This document shows, piece after piece, positions 19,398 to 26,797 of a stretch of 64,000 nt of DNA; positions within the stretch are counted from its first letter, which is position 1; every line of letters begins with the position of its first letter. Below the pieces are notes generated by a model. It made no database searches. It was not told where the DNA came from and saw nothing but the letters and a program-made list of their open reading frames with translations. This DNA comes from a virus, in IMG/VR virus record IMGVR_UViG_3300041405_000148, positions 25,310 through 89,309 of that record; one strand, 5' to 3'. The translations under genes were made by a program, and so were the position numbers.

Positions 19398-20897
19398 CTA
19401 TTTAAAATAATAATCGTAAACTGACTTGTATGAAAGTGGATCATACGGATTAAACTTCAGCATGTCAACAGGAAATTCAATTCCATGCAGGTATCCAGGG
19501 TTTTCTTCAATGATCTTAAACAGCTCTAGGTCATGGTCACAAACAAAGTCAACCCCGTTTAGTCTTGAGATAATCAGGTCTGCTAAGAAAACCTGCATCA
19601 TATCTTGAATTTTTCCATTTGCAAAAGAATAATGTTGATCGAACTCCCAAGTTGGGACTACTTTTAAGCTAGTTGGAGCAACTTCCTCAGAACTTTCAAC
19701 AACCAGATCCTCAAAACACGTAACATGCCTTGAACTTCTTCCTTTGTTCAGACCTAACGTTGAGACTCTTTTCCCATCTTTCTTTATTGAGTACACAAGG
19801 TATTCACCCTGAGCAACATTACCTGCATAGCTGCCTACACAATGGCGCATCTCAACACCCTCTTGGTGGATCGCATACCGAGAGTCTAACAACTCAATTT
19901 CGTAACTGCCAACTTTGAGATATTTATCCTCAATAGAGTCAAGACATTTGATAGGTTCTGGTGAATACATTTGTTCATTTATCTTCTGTGTAAACAAATC
20001 ATGCACCTTTTCAAAACTGTCAATGTCATATTTCCAAATGTTAAACTTAACTCCCAGTTGGTCTGCCATACGTTTTGTATCGATGATTTTTGTCATCTTG
20101 TTCCTTGCTATACGAATAACAGCACTAGTAACATGACACATCGGGACGGATGAAATTATATTTTTATTAACAAAATCATAACCATAATCAGATTTCCAAT
20201 ATTTCCTAAAATGCATAAAAAGTTTATTTGCAAGCAATGTGCTTGGAATTTTCTCTAATTCTAAAAGGATCTCTCTGAGTCCATCATCTAAACTAGATAA
20301 ACCTAAAGAAAAACAATCAGTATAATCATCCAAAGCTTTTACAAGCAAATTATTTCTATGGAAGCTGTTTTTGCACAACCTCTTCCAGAGAGACTTACCA
20401 AAGTTATCTCTTAACTCTTTTGGATTTTTCTTCATACAAAAAACCCAAGGAAGAATGTTTTTTAAATTGTCATTTAGTGTCTCACGAAGAAGAGGTTCAG
20501 TTTTAACTACATCCTGGAATCTTCCCGCTGAGACCATCCCTCCACGACCTCGTGCAAGGAGATCAACAAGGTCTAACCTTGGTTGGACTTTAGTATAAAA
20601 TTCAGCTGCATTCCAAAGCTTAAGAGCTTTTGAAGGAGTACAACCAAGGATCTCTGAACACTTCTGATAAAAATTTTTGTGATAAAGTTTACGATCAGCT
20701 TGCTCTTGAGCATACACATGAGCATCTCGAAACTGTTCTTTGCTTAGTACTCTTGATAAAAAATCATTCAGCAATGGTGACCCACCTCTAACTCTGTGCG
20801 GAAACCTGTTTTTCGTGAAGAACACAACATTGTCCGCACTTGAACTCATCTTACCAAAGCTAACCTTGCCTTCTTCTGAAACTCTTAGATTGATCAT
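19398..20897 (-). CDS. PcfJ-like protein
   Basis: 499 residues. The C-terminal half contains the PcfJ-domain signature EGVEMRHCVGSYAGNVAQGE, then YLVYSIKKDGKRVSTLGLNK. The domain occurs in conjugative elements and phages but its biochemistry is unclear. The N-terminal half is helical and basic without recognised motifs. It is the first gene of the leftward run PcfJ-Prs-NAMPT and has a promoter at 20937-20965, so it may be an early gene. GGAGAAAAA precedes the ATG. Confidence 0.75.
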   Translation of the reverse strand: MINLRVSEEGKVSFGKMSSSADNVVFFTKNRFPHRVRGGSPLLNDFLSRVLSKEQFRDAHVYAQEQADRKLYHKNFYQKCSEILGCTPSKALKLWNAAEFYTKVQPRLDLVDLLARGRGGMVSAGRFQDVVKTEPLLRETLNDNLKNILPWVFCMKKNPKELRDNFGKSLWKRLCKNSFHRNNLLVKALDDYTDCFSLGLSSLDDGLREILLELEKIPSTLLANKLFMHFRKYWKSDYGYDFVNKNIISSVPMCHVTSAVIRIARNKMTKIIDTKRMADQLGVKFNIWKYDIDSFEKVHDLFTQKINEQMYSPEPIKCLDSIEDKYLKVGSYEIELLDSRYAIHQEGVEMRHCVGSYAGNVAQGEYLVYSIKKDGKRVSTLGLNKGRSSRHVTCFEDLVVESSEEVAPTSLKVVPTWEFDQHYSFANGKIQDMMQVFLADLIISRLNGVDFVCDHDLELFKIIEENPGYLHGIEFPVDMLKFNPYDPLSYKSVYDYYFK

Positions 20898-20936
20898 TTT
20901 TTCTCCTATGTAATTTAATTCTACTTAACCTAAAAT

Positions 20937-20965
20937 ATACTACCAAACCACCTACACCTTGTCTA
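20937..20965 (-). promoter_or_regulatory. Promoter for the PcfJ-Prs-NAMPT run
   Basis: Minus strand TAGACA and TAGTAT with a 17-base spacer, 40 bases before the start codon. Confidence 0.7.
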
Positions 20966-21000
20966 GAACCTGGCACATTGAAATTTACAACAAAAAAGAC

Positions 21001-21028
21001 TTGACAAAATAAATTTTTGTGTTATTTT
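21001..21028 (+). promoter_or_regulatory. Rightward promoter of the control region
   Basis: Plus strand TTGACA and TATTTT with a 16-base spacer; transcription would start near 21035, just before the hairpin RNA. Confidence 0.6.
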
Positions 21029-21035
21029 AAAGATC

Positions 21036-21092
21036 TTTATAGAACATGAACGGAGGTCGAAGACCGGAGTGAATGTTCTATTTCTTTTTGTT
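21036..21092 (+). ncRNA. Short hairpin RNA with paired GGA motifs and a T-rich end
   Basis: ATAGAACAT (21039-21047) pairs with ATGTTCTAT (21073-21081); inside, GGTC-GAA-GACC forms a second stem. Two CGGAG motifs (21051 and 21065) lie on either side of the inner stem, the arrangement of CsrA/RsmA-binding sponge RNAs. T-rich sequence follows (TTTCTTTTTGTTTTT), so this could be a ~55-nt terminated RNA or an attenuator ahead of the rightward genes. Confidence 0.5.
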
Positions 21093-21252
21093 TTTATTCT
21101 TTTTGGTTTTGTTTTTTATTAAGTTATTTAATAAATTATTATAAAACGTAGTGACTAATAATTTATATGTGTTTGTTTTTAAAAATTTATATACTAGATA
21201 TAACATAGATCTCTATAGTAAAAACCTTAGGTTAAGTGTTCTCGATCTAGAG
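21093..21252. other. Very AT-rich non-coding control region
   Basis: No gene seen. Runs of A and T, including AATTTATATACTAGATATAA, between the hairpin RNA and the small leftward gene. A site for DNA opening or regulator binding is possible; no iterons or clear origin motifs were seen. Confidence 0.4.
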
Positions 21253-21513
21253 TTAGTACTCTGCTTTCTGAGTTTCCATAGGATTGTAGATACCATAACA
21301 CATGTGATCATACAACACTGGCATATCTACCTCAGTCATCAAGACAACTCCCCACCTGTCCTCCTTTTCCACATCCTCTATGCGGATACCTTCACTCTTG
21401 TGTTTATGGAACTCACTCACATTACCACCTGTAAAATCAGACTTAGGTGTTAAGTCAGCTCTTCTCTCTTGCAAACTAAAAATTAACTTCAAAATGTTAG
21501 ATTTCTTTTTCAT
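21253..21513 (-). CDS. Small early leftward protein, unknown
   Basis: 86 residues from ATG at 21513-21511, directly after CAGGAGGAATT, the strongest local site; a longer reading upstream would run through the promoters. Sequence: basic start (MKKKSNILKLIFSLQERRADL), then VLMTEVDMPVLYDHMCYGIY near the end. No membrane span or known domain. It is read away from the rightward genes from its own promoter, so it may be an early host-takeover protein. Confidence 0.6.
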   Translation of the reverse strand: MKKKSNILKLIFSLQERRADLTPKSDFTGGNVSEFHKHKSEGIRIEDVEKEDRWGVVLMTEVDMPVLYDHMCYGIYNPMETQKAEY

Positions 21514-21538
21514 AATTCCTCCTGATAAGAATAGTGCT

Positions 21539-21567
21539 AAGATATACCAAGCATAAAAGCCTGTCAA
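21539..21567 (-). promoter_or_regulatory. Leftward promoter of a divergent pair
   Basis: Minus strand TTGACA and TATCTT with a 17-base spacer; its -35 lies 15 bases from that of the rightward promoter at 21583-21611. Confidence 0.75.
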
Positions 21568-21582
21568 ACTCTTTCTGAGGGC

Positions 21583-21611
21583 TTGACAAAGTAAACCTAA
21601 GCGATGATACT
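21583..21611 (+). promoter_or_regulatory. Rightward promoter of a divergent pair; start of the right arm
   Basis: Plus strand TTGACA and GATACT with a 17-base spacer. First gene starts at 21657. Confidence 0.75.
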
Positions 21612-21656
21612 CCTGAATCAAGAAAACGTCTTAGAATGCGAAACAGGAGGTCTCAG

Positions 21657-21848
21657 ATGGGTATAAAGAAGCGTAACAGGATGCGGAACCAAGAATCTGA
21701 CAAATCCTTGTGGTGGTGTGGTTGTGATCGTGAGTTGACAAGTGATGTGAACGTGTGTAGGATGTGTGGACAGAAACGTAAGCATCTCAATAAAAAGTTG
21801 AAGAATGCAAATTTTGATGAAAAGACGGAGTTAGATTTAGATGACTGA
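21657..21848 (+). CDS. Small zinc-ribbon protein, first gene of the right arm
   Basis: 63 residues. ATG at 21657 follows AGGAGG by eight bases and is preferred over one 21 bases upstream. The sequence WWCGCDRELTSDVNVCRMCG has two CxC/CxxC knuckles as in a short zinc ribbon, followed by basic KRKHLNKKLK and an acidic end. It may bind nucleic acid or RNA polymerase. The stop overlaps the next start by eight bases. Confidence 0.65.
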   Translation: MGIKKRNRMRNQESDKSLWWCGCDRELTSDVNVCRMCGQKRKHLNKKLKNANFDEKTELDLDD

Positions 21849-22146
21849 ATTTGAGACTATCATGGAAGCCAATACAAAACCTGCGCGTACACGCCGTAAA
21901 CCGCCTATGGAGCCAAAAGAACGTTTATTCCTTGATAGGGTACGGGATGTGAGGTTATCGCTTCTGGATGGCTTACAAACGCTTGTGGTGGTGTCTCATC
22001 ATAGAGCTTTTGAAGATATCTTTGTGCAATACACACCTTCAATGAAGCTCTATGCAAAAAAGAGCACTTTAGTGATAAAAACTATTGACGAAGTGACAGC
22101 AGAAGATTTAGACTCATGGAACTTCATTGAACTGGATAAGGATTAA
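21841..22146 (+). CDS. Hypothetical protein
   Basis: 101 residues, overlapping the previous gene by 8 bases. The N-terminus (NTKPARTRRKPPMEPKER) is basic and proline-rich; the rest is mixed alpha/beta (VRLSLLDGLQTLVVVSHH, STLVIKTIDEVTAEDL). Probably translated together with the genes around it. Unknown function. Confidence 0.6.
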   Translation: MTEFETIMEANTKPARTRRKPPMEPKERLFLDRVRDVRLSLLDGLQTLVVVSHHRAFEDIFVQYTPSMKLYAKKSTLVIKTIDEVTAEDLDSWNFIELDKD

Positions 22147-22148
22147 TC

Positions 22149-22448
22149 ATGAAAGAAAATTTTTTGCAACATCAAATTGGGTTCATTCAAGAGACAGTGA
22201 AAACGTTGTCTGAGTTCTTTGAGGAACCAGTAACAGTAGAATTTTTGGATTATCATCTCTTTGCTGTAGCTGTTTTTGATTGTGATTCAGACCAGATGAT
22301 CTCTGTTGTTAAGAAGAGGTTGTTTAATTGGCAACTGGAGAACACACCACATTGGAATGAGAAACTTATTAGGATCACAGATCAGGAGGGTAAATGTCTC
22401 TTAGATTCGACGGCCCAGAGCCAACAAATTATGATTTTACAGTTCTAA
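22149..22448 (+). CDS. Hypothetical protein
   Basis: 99 residues starting two bases after the previous stop. Contains VTVEFLDYHLFAVAVFDCD, a beta-hairpin-like stretch, and a helical start (GFIQETVKTLSEFFEE). Its last 55 bases overlap the next gene in another frame, where AGGAGGGTAA provides that gene's start, so the two are packed tightly. Unknown function. Confidence 0.6.
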   Translation: MKENFLQHQIGFIQETVKTLSEFFEEPVTVEFLDYHLFAVAVFDCDSDQMISVVKKRLFNWQLENTPHWNEKLIRITDQEGKCLLDSTAQSQQIMILQF

Positions 22449-22684
22449 CAGAGATCTTAGAGGAAGATTATGCTGGCGTTCGTAGTACATACGACATCCT
22501 GGTAGAACTCCTACAAGACCTTCCACCAGAGAAGAAATTAGCTTTTAGTATAGTTCATACACATTTGCAAGAAGCTAAAATGGCTTTGGAGATTGCAAGC
22601 AAAGAACTTTATGATGTAAACTTTAGTTTAAACAATCACATAGACTACAAATGGGAGGCTGATGATGACAACAAAGAAAGTTAA
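22394..22684 (+). CDS. Hypothetical acidic helical protein
   Basis: 96 residues. ATG at 22394 follows AGGAGGGTAA, one of the best sites in the region, which supports this gene despite a 55-base overlap with its neighbour. Mostly helical (YDILVELLQDLPPEKKLAF, HLQEAKMALEIASKEL) and acidic. Its end overlaps the DUF2591-like gene by 23 bases. Unknown function. Confidence 0.65.
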   Translation: MSLRFDGPEPTNYDFTVLTEILEEDYAGVRSTYDILVELLQDLPPEKKLAFSIVHTHLQEAKMALEIASKELYDVNFSLNNHIDYKWEADDDNKES

Positions 22685-23066
22685 AGATCTAAGAGGTAAA
22701 GAACTTGATATGGCTATGGCGATTGCGCTTGGTTTTGAAATGAAGTTATCAGCCTTTGGTACGTGGCGCTGGTATACCTTTGGAAATGAAAAATACCCAG
22801 CTTTTTACAATAGTGACGTGGAAAATTTTCATCCAACAAAAGATTGGAAGTTTATGGGAACACTCATTGATGAGCATGGTATTGAATTTAAGTGGGTTTC
22901 AGATGCGACAGTGGAATGTTATTCCCATACTTTAACTGAGTATCATGCTGTTGGTCATTCACATCTGGAAGCGGCATGTAGATTACTTGTGCTCAGCTTT
23001 GTTGGTGAAGAGATTGAGATCCCTGTGGAGGTTATGGAGGCTTACAATGGCAAAAGCACCAGCTAA
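22662..23066 (+). CDS. DUF2591-like phage protein
   Basis: 134 residues. The plan LRGKELDMAMAIALG near the start, YNSDVENFHPTKDWKFMGTL in the middle and GHSHLEAACRLLVLSFVGEE at the end matches the DUF2591 proteins found widely in enterobacterial phages; function unknown. Two ATGs are possible at the start; GGAGGCTGATG supports the second, one codon later. Confidence 0.65.
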   Translation: MMTTKKVKDLRGKELDMAMAIALGFEMKLSAFGTWRWYTFGNEKYPAFYNSDVENFHPTKDWKFMGTLIDEHGIEFKWVSDATVECYSHTLTEYHAVGHSHLEAACRLLVLSFVGEEIEIPVEVMEAYNGKSTS

Positions 23067-23142
23067 GAAACGTGCTCCAGCTAAATCAAAGGCTAAGTCA
23101 ACCATAAAAGCTCCTGTAAAACCAAAGTTTGATGGAGGTTAA
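23047..23142 (+). CDS. 31-residue Ala/Lys/Pro-rich peptide, histone H1-like
   Basis: Starts ATG at 23047 behind GGAGGCTTACA, overlapping the previous gene's end by 20 bases in another frame. The protein is almost entirely A, K, P and S (MAKAPAKKRAPAKSKAKS), like the C-terminal tails of histone H1 or AlgP, so it should bind nucleic acid through charge. The gene ends directly against the start of the HNH-type gene. Confidence 0.55.
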   Translation: MAKAPAKKRAPAKSKAKSTIKAPVKPKFDGG

Positions 23143-23919
23143 ATGAAAATTAAGATAGGACAAAATTTTGAATCAAAACAAGGGGATTCTTTTACAGTTA
23201 TTTCTAAATGCCGTGAAATTTACGGTAACAAACTTGAAACTATTTATTACGTAAAATTTAACCATGAAAACACACCAAAAAATTTTCTAGTTAGGACAAT
23301 TGGGTCTTCCATACTTAAAGGTATTGTTGAAAATCCATATTACCCCAGTTTTCATGGCGTGGCTTTCAAAGGTGACACGAAAACCTCTTGCATTAGAAGT
23401 CAAGCGGGAAAGGTTTGGTGTCAAATGATAGAAAGATGCTTTAACATGAAGGTAAAGGAAAAGAATCCCACTTACAGGGAAAGTTTATGTTGTAGTGAAT
23501 GGTTAAACTTTAGTTTATTTGAGCAATGGTACAACTCTAAAAATGTGCCAGAAGGTTACAAAATTTCTTTGGACAAAGATGCAAAAATAAAGGGTAACAA
23601 AACCTATTCACCTGAGACATGTTGTTTGGTTCCTAGATATTTTAATTCACTTTTTACGAAATCTGATGCGTCTAGAGGTAGATTTATGATAGGCGTAAGT
23701 TATCATAAAAGATTGAATAAATTCAAATCTAGTGTTAGCTATCTTAACAAAAGTAAACATTTAGGCTACTTCAATACTGAAAGGGAAGCTTTTTTAGTGT
23801 ATAAATTTGAGAAGGAAAAGATCATTAAAGAAGAGGCCGATAAGATATTTAAGCTTGGTTTTATCTCTAAATCAGAGTATGAGCAAATACTTACTTATGA
23901 GGTTAATGAGTATGATTAA
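23143..23919 (+). CDS. AP2/HNH-type homing endonuclease-like protein
   Basis: 258 residues. The N-terminal ~60 residues form a small beta domain. The middle (AGKVWCQMIERCFN, LCCSEWLNFSLFEQWY, SLDKDAKIKGNKTYSPETCC) matches phage HNH-like nucleases, and the C-terminal FMIGVSYHKRLNKFKSSVSY plus KHLGYFNTEREAFLVYKFEK is an AP2 DNA-binding domain. Such free-standing genes move between phage genomes. Codon use is more A-rich than its neighbours, supporting transfer. No split gene or intron was seen next to it. Confidence 0.75.
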   Translation: MKIKIGQNFESKQGDSFTVISKCREIYGNKLETIYYVKFNHENTPKNFLVRTIGSSILKGIVENPYYPSFHGVAFKGDTKTSCIRSQAGKVWCQMIERCFNMKVKEKNPTYRESLCCSEWLNFSLFEQWYNSKNVPEGYKISLDKDAKIKGNKTYSPETCCLVPRYFNSLFTKSDASRGRFMIGVSYHKRLNKFKSSVSYLNKSKHLGYFNTEREAFLVYKFEKEKIIKEEADKIFKLGFISKSEYEQILTYEVNEYD

Positions 23920-24187
23920 AAAGGTTAATACTAAAAAGTTTGACAAAGAGGCTTTTGTCTTTGATACACCTGTTGAAGAGATTGAAAAAGCACTGCAACG
24001 TTTGGAAGAGCAAGAAGCTGACCCTATGGCTGATCCACTTACAAAAGACCAGATCTATTACTGGGTTGTCTGGCTTAACTCCTTACCAGATGCAAAGAAA
24101 AGGGGAATGACTCATGTTCCCACTTGTGCTATAGAAAATGCTGTGTTAGGATTATACGATAAATCCACGAAGAGGAAATCCAAATGA
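23912..24187 (+). CDS. Hypothetical protein
   Basis: 91 residues from ATG at 23912, nine bases after GAGG and overlapping the end of the endonuclease gene by 8 bases; an ATG two codons earlier is too close to the ribosome site. Features: TPVEEIEKALQRLEEQEAD (helical, acidic) and YYWVVWLNSLPDAKKRGM. Unknown function. Confidence 0.6.
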   Translation: MIKKVNTKKFDKEAFVFDTPVEEIEKALQRLEEQEADPMADPLTKDQIYYWVVWLNSLPDAKKRGMTHVPTCAIENAVLGLYDKSTKRKSK

Positions 24188-24387
24188 AAGTACAATTTAA
24201 AGAGTTTAATCACAAAGGTATAACGTTTTTAGCAACAGGCTTTATTTATTATAATAACAACACTGACCTTCCTTACGTTGCACAACGTGCAGATGGCAAA
24301 GAGGAGTATTTTCATTCTTATAGTGAGGCTCTTGAATTCATTGGTGAAGGTCTTAATAAACCTACAGCTTGGACAATTGGAGACTAA
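24184..24387 (+). CDS. Hypothetical protein
   Basis: 67 residues, start and previous stop overlapping as ATGA. Looks like a small beta protein: VQFKEFNHKGITFLATGFIY, then LPYVAQRADGKEEYFHSYSE. No motif recognised. Confidence 0.55.
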   Translation: MKVQFKEFNHKGITFLATGFIYYNNNTDLPYVAQRADGKEEYFHSYSEALEFIGEGLNKPTAWTIGD

Positions 24388-24388
24388 A

Positions 24389-24922
24389 ATGGCGAAGAAA
24401 AAAGGTTTATCTGCTGTTTGGTTAGATGCAATGAATAAAGCAGAGTGTAGTCTTATCAATGACCCTAGATTCGGCGCCGTTTACACAGATGTAGAGCCTG
24501 TCTTGGGTGCGTTACGGGATTTAACTAAAGGAGTTAAAATAAATCTTGATGCACCCATTTTAGATGAACCTGAAGGTATTAATATTTGGGTTGATGACAT
24601 TCGTGACCCAGCAGACTATGGTTATCCTAATGCTGTATGGTGTAAAGACTCTTCACAATTCCTGACCAAGCTCATGTGTCTTGTTCTTGATGGCGAGGTG
24701 GATAGTTTAGAAGCAGTACACTTTGACAATGATCTTGGGGAAAAGACAGAAGGTTATGATCTTTTTGTGTTTTTAGAAGAAGCACTTCATAAAGGTTCCT
24801 TCAAGAATTTGAAGGAGATTTATGTTCATTCTTCAAACCCTTCAGCTGTGCATAAGTTCATGCTTGCTAAGGACAGTTTGAAAAAGTATTTCGGTATCGA
24901 AATGATCCGCAATCAGTACTAG
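24389..24922 (+). CDS. cREC-type cyclic-phosphate-processing receiver-domain protein
   Basis: 177 residues. The C-terminal ~120 residues have the receiver-like pattern INIWVDDIRDPADYG, then VHFDNDLGEKTEGYDLFVFL and IYVHSSNPSAVHKF, which matches the cREC_REC family predicted to process cyclic phosphates on RNA or nucleotides. The N-terminal ~60 residues are specific to this phage. The same arm holds an RNA ligase, a 5'-kinase-like protein and a metallophosphoesterase, which fits an RNA-repair role; this is inferred. GGAGACTAAA precedes the ATG. Confidence 0.65.
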   Translation: MAKKKGLSAVWLDAMNKAECSLINDPRFGAVYTDVEPVLGALRDLTKGVKINLDAPILDEPEGINIWVDDIRDPADYGYPNAVWCKDSSQFLTKLMCLVLDGEVDSLEAVHFDNDLGEKTEGYDLFVFLEEALHKGSFKNLKEIYVHSSNPSAVHKFMLAKDSLKKYFGIEMIRNQY

Positions 24923-24941
24923 CATATTTAAAGGAGATAAA

Positions 24942-25151
24942 ATGCAAAAAGATTTAGAGAAAGCAAAATTACGCCTACAGGTTATTGAAGATTTAATTCT
25001 TAAAGGTGACATACACCCTGACCCAGACTGGAGTTGGGATTTGGAAGTTATCTGCTTAGAACACGATATAGCAGTTTTTAATTTTGCAATTGAGAAAGGC
25101 CACACTGATTTTAATCAAGCTTGTGAAGCTTGCTACAAGTTTCTTAACTAA
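24942..25151 (+). CDS. Hypothetical small protein
   Basis: 69 residues, helical (KDLEKAKLRLQVIEDLILKG, IAVFNFAIEKGHTDFNQA) with two cysteines near the end (ACEACYKFLN). AAGGAGATAAA precedes the ATG. Unknown function. Confidence 0.6.
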   Translation: MQKDLEKAKLRLQVIEDLILKGDIHPDPDWSWDLEVICLEHDIAVFNFAIEKGHTDFNQACEACYKFLN

Positions 25152-25161
25152 AGGGGAAAAT

Positions 25162-25317
25162 ATGGCAACACTTTACGTTTTGTTTGCAATTTACACAGGA
25201 AATGGACCATCACATGTTACAGCAGAGTTTAACTCTCAAGGTGCATGTGAAATGGCCCTTTCAGAAGGTAAACGAGTTAATGTCTTTGACAGAGGGTTTT
25301 GTAGTCCTAAAGGCTAA
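25162..25317 (+). CDS. Hypothetical small protein
   Basis: 51 residues from ATG at 25162 behind AAAGGGGAAAAT. Compact: MATLYVLFAIYTGNGPSH, FNSQGACEMALSEGKRVNVF, ending in CSPKG. No signal peptide or known motif. Confidence 0.6.
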   Translation: MATLYVLFAIYTGNGPSHVTAEFNSQGACEMALSEGKRVNVFDRGFCSPKG

Positions 25318-25339
25318 TAATATTAAGTAAGGAGGTATT

Positions 25340-25834
25340 TTGGATATTTTACAAGAGTTAGGTGTCAATTTCACAACAGGTAACCTATCTGAGGGCTTGC
25401 ACTGGAGAGTTCATAATTATGTACAGACTCAGGCAAGATTTCATGAAGCATTACATGCTCTTCGTCAATCTTATATGATCCGGGAAGATCCTGTAGTTGT
25501 AAAGAAATTCCTGTTTCCTTATGATTATCTGGATGTGCAAGAAGTTGTAGATTTTTATGCTGAAATTAAAGCTTACATCAGCGAAATGGAATCAGAAGAT
25601 TGGATTTTCCATCGTATGGAAGAGGTTGATGAAGATTTTAATAACAGCAGTCACAACGACTACGAAGATATCCGGCGTGTTGTTTATATCCATGCTCTAA
25701 TAAAAAGTGATGATCAGCCAACAACGTATGAACAAGAACAGGCTTTGCGTTTATACAAAATCACAAGGCGTGACTTTGAGCAAGCACGAGAAGGTTTGGA
25801 ATATGAGATGAGGAAATTTGCAAATGAAGTATAA
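25340..25834 (+). CDS. Hypothetical protein with TTG start
   Basis: 164 residues. TTG at 25340 follows AAGGAGGTATTT, and no ATG nearby has a site. Long helical segments rich in D and E (VQEVVDFYAEIKAYISEME, DFEQAREGLEYEMRKFANE). Its end overlaps the membrane-protein gene by 11 bases. Unknown function. Confidence 0.65.
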   Translation: MDILQELGVNFTTGNLSEGLHWRVHNYVQTQARFHEALHALRQSYMIREDPVVVKKFLFPYDYLDVQEVVDFYAEIKAYISEMESEDWIFHRMEEVDEDFNNSSHNDYEDIRRVVYIHALIKSDDQPTTYEQEQALRLYKITRRDFEQAREGLEYEMRKFANEV

Positions 25835-26249
25835 TACTTTTTGGGGTTATATATTTTGGACTTTACTTCTCTTATCTACTGTGTCAGACTTACGCCCTAT
25901 ATTGATTAACTTCTGGGAAGTACTTTACAATGGAAGTTTTGGAAATGTTCATGTGATTTTTTGGATTCCGATTCACATCCTCTTGATAGCTGTCCTAGTG
26001 TTGAAAGTGTCACTTCTTCGTTGGTTCTTTCCTCGAAACACAGAAAGACGTTATGATTTATTCGGTATAAGAGAGATTTGTGGATTGTGTGCTGGGATGT
26101 CTACATTTTTAGCATTACCAGTGTTAATTGCTGTAATTATGAATGGTGGCTTGAAAACATATCAGATCCCGCAAATGATACAAATCATTAGCTATTTGGC
26201 TACACCATTTTTGTTTATTTATTATATAGTTAGGGAGGAAGAACGATAA
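25824..26249 (+). CDS. Integral membrane protein, unknown
   Basis: 141 residues with four hydrophobic segments: FWGYIFWTLLLLSTVSDL, VIFWIPIHILLIAVLVL, GMSTFLALPVLIAVIM and ISYLATPFLFIYYIV. The loop FFPRNTERRYDLFGIREICG lies between spans 2 and 3. ATG at 25824 is ten bases from GAGG; an alternative TTG at 25818 is too close. Stop and next start share one base. Could be a superinfection or holin-type protein; no evidence either way. Confidence 0.65.
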   Translation: MKYNTFWGYIFWTLLLLSTVSDLRPILINFWEVLYNGSFGNVHVIFWIPIHILLIAVLVLKVSLLRWFFPRNTERRYDLFGIREICGLCAGMSTFLALPVLIAVIMNGGLKTYQIPQMIQIISYLATPFLFIYYIVREEER

Positions 26250-26788
26250 TGTTCATTAGTTCAGATTTACATTTCTGCCACAAAAGAGTAAAGGAGTTCT
26301 GCCCTAAGACTCGCCCGTGGGAAACACTTGAAGAAATGCAGGAAGACCTGATCAACAAGTGGAATGCCTGTGCAACAAAACCCGGCGTTAAAATGTTCCA
26401 TTTAGGTGACTTCTCTTTTGGTCTGGAAGAAGAGACTGACGCCATTGCTTCACGTCTCAAAGGAGATATTACTTTTATCGTTGGCAACCACGACAGAGGC
26501 TACACCCGTGATATCTTGGCAAAATACGGTGAAGTCAAATATTATGATGAGGTAAAGTACAATAAACACTTCTTCTGTCTGATGCACTACCCTTTACTGG
26601 ACTGGAACAAAAAAGCGAGAGGATCTATCATGCTTCATGGTCATACGCATGGTTCGATCATTGAGACAGAGACTTCTCGTGGAAAAACTATGGACGTTGG
26701 CTGGGATATTTACGAAAAGTTCTTGCATTTCGACGAAATAATTGAAATGATGAGCCATCGAGAAATTATGCCTATCGGTCATCATTAA
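26249..26788 (+). CDS. Metallophosphoesterase
   Basis: 179 residues with the full calcineurin-type motif set: SDLHFCH (near residue 4), HLGDFSFG (~51), VGNHDRG (~76), LMHYPLLDW (~101) and LHGHTHG (~118). It would hydrolyse phosphoesters using two metal ions; small bacterial relatives act on nucleotides, cyclic phosphates or RNA ends. It directly precedes the RNA ligase and kinase-like genes, so a 2',3'-cyclic-phosphate or 3'-end role is possible. Confidence 0.88.
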   Translation: MFISSDLHFCHKRVKEFCPKTRPWETLEEMQEDLINKWNACATKPGVKMFHLGDFSFGLEEETDAIASRLKGDITFIVGNHDRGYTRDILAKYGEVKYYDEVKYNKHFFCLMHYPLLDWNKKARGSIMLHGHTHGSIIETETSRGKTMDVGWDIYEKFLHFDEIIEMMSHREIMPIGHH

Positions 26789-26797
26789 GAGGTAAAT

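Noticed and set aside
23143-23919. Intron-encoded endonuclease inside a split gene
   Set aside because: Genes on either side are intact and unrelated, so the AP2/HNH gene is free-standing.
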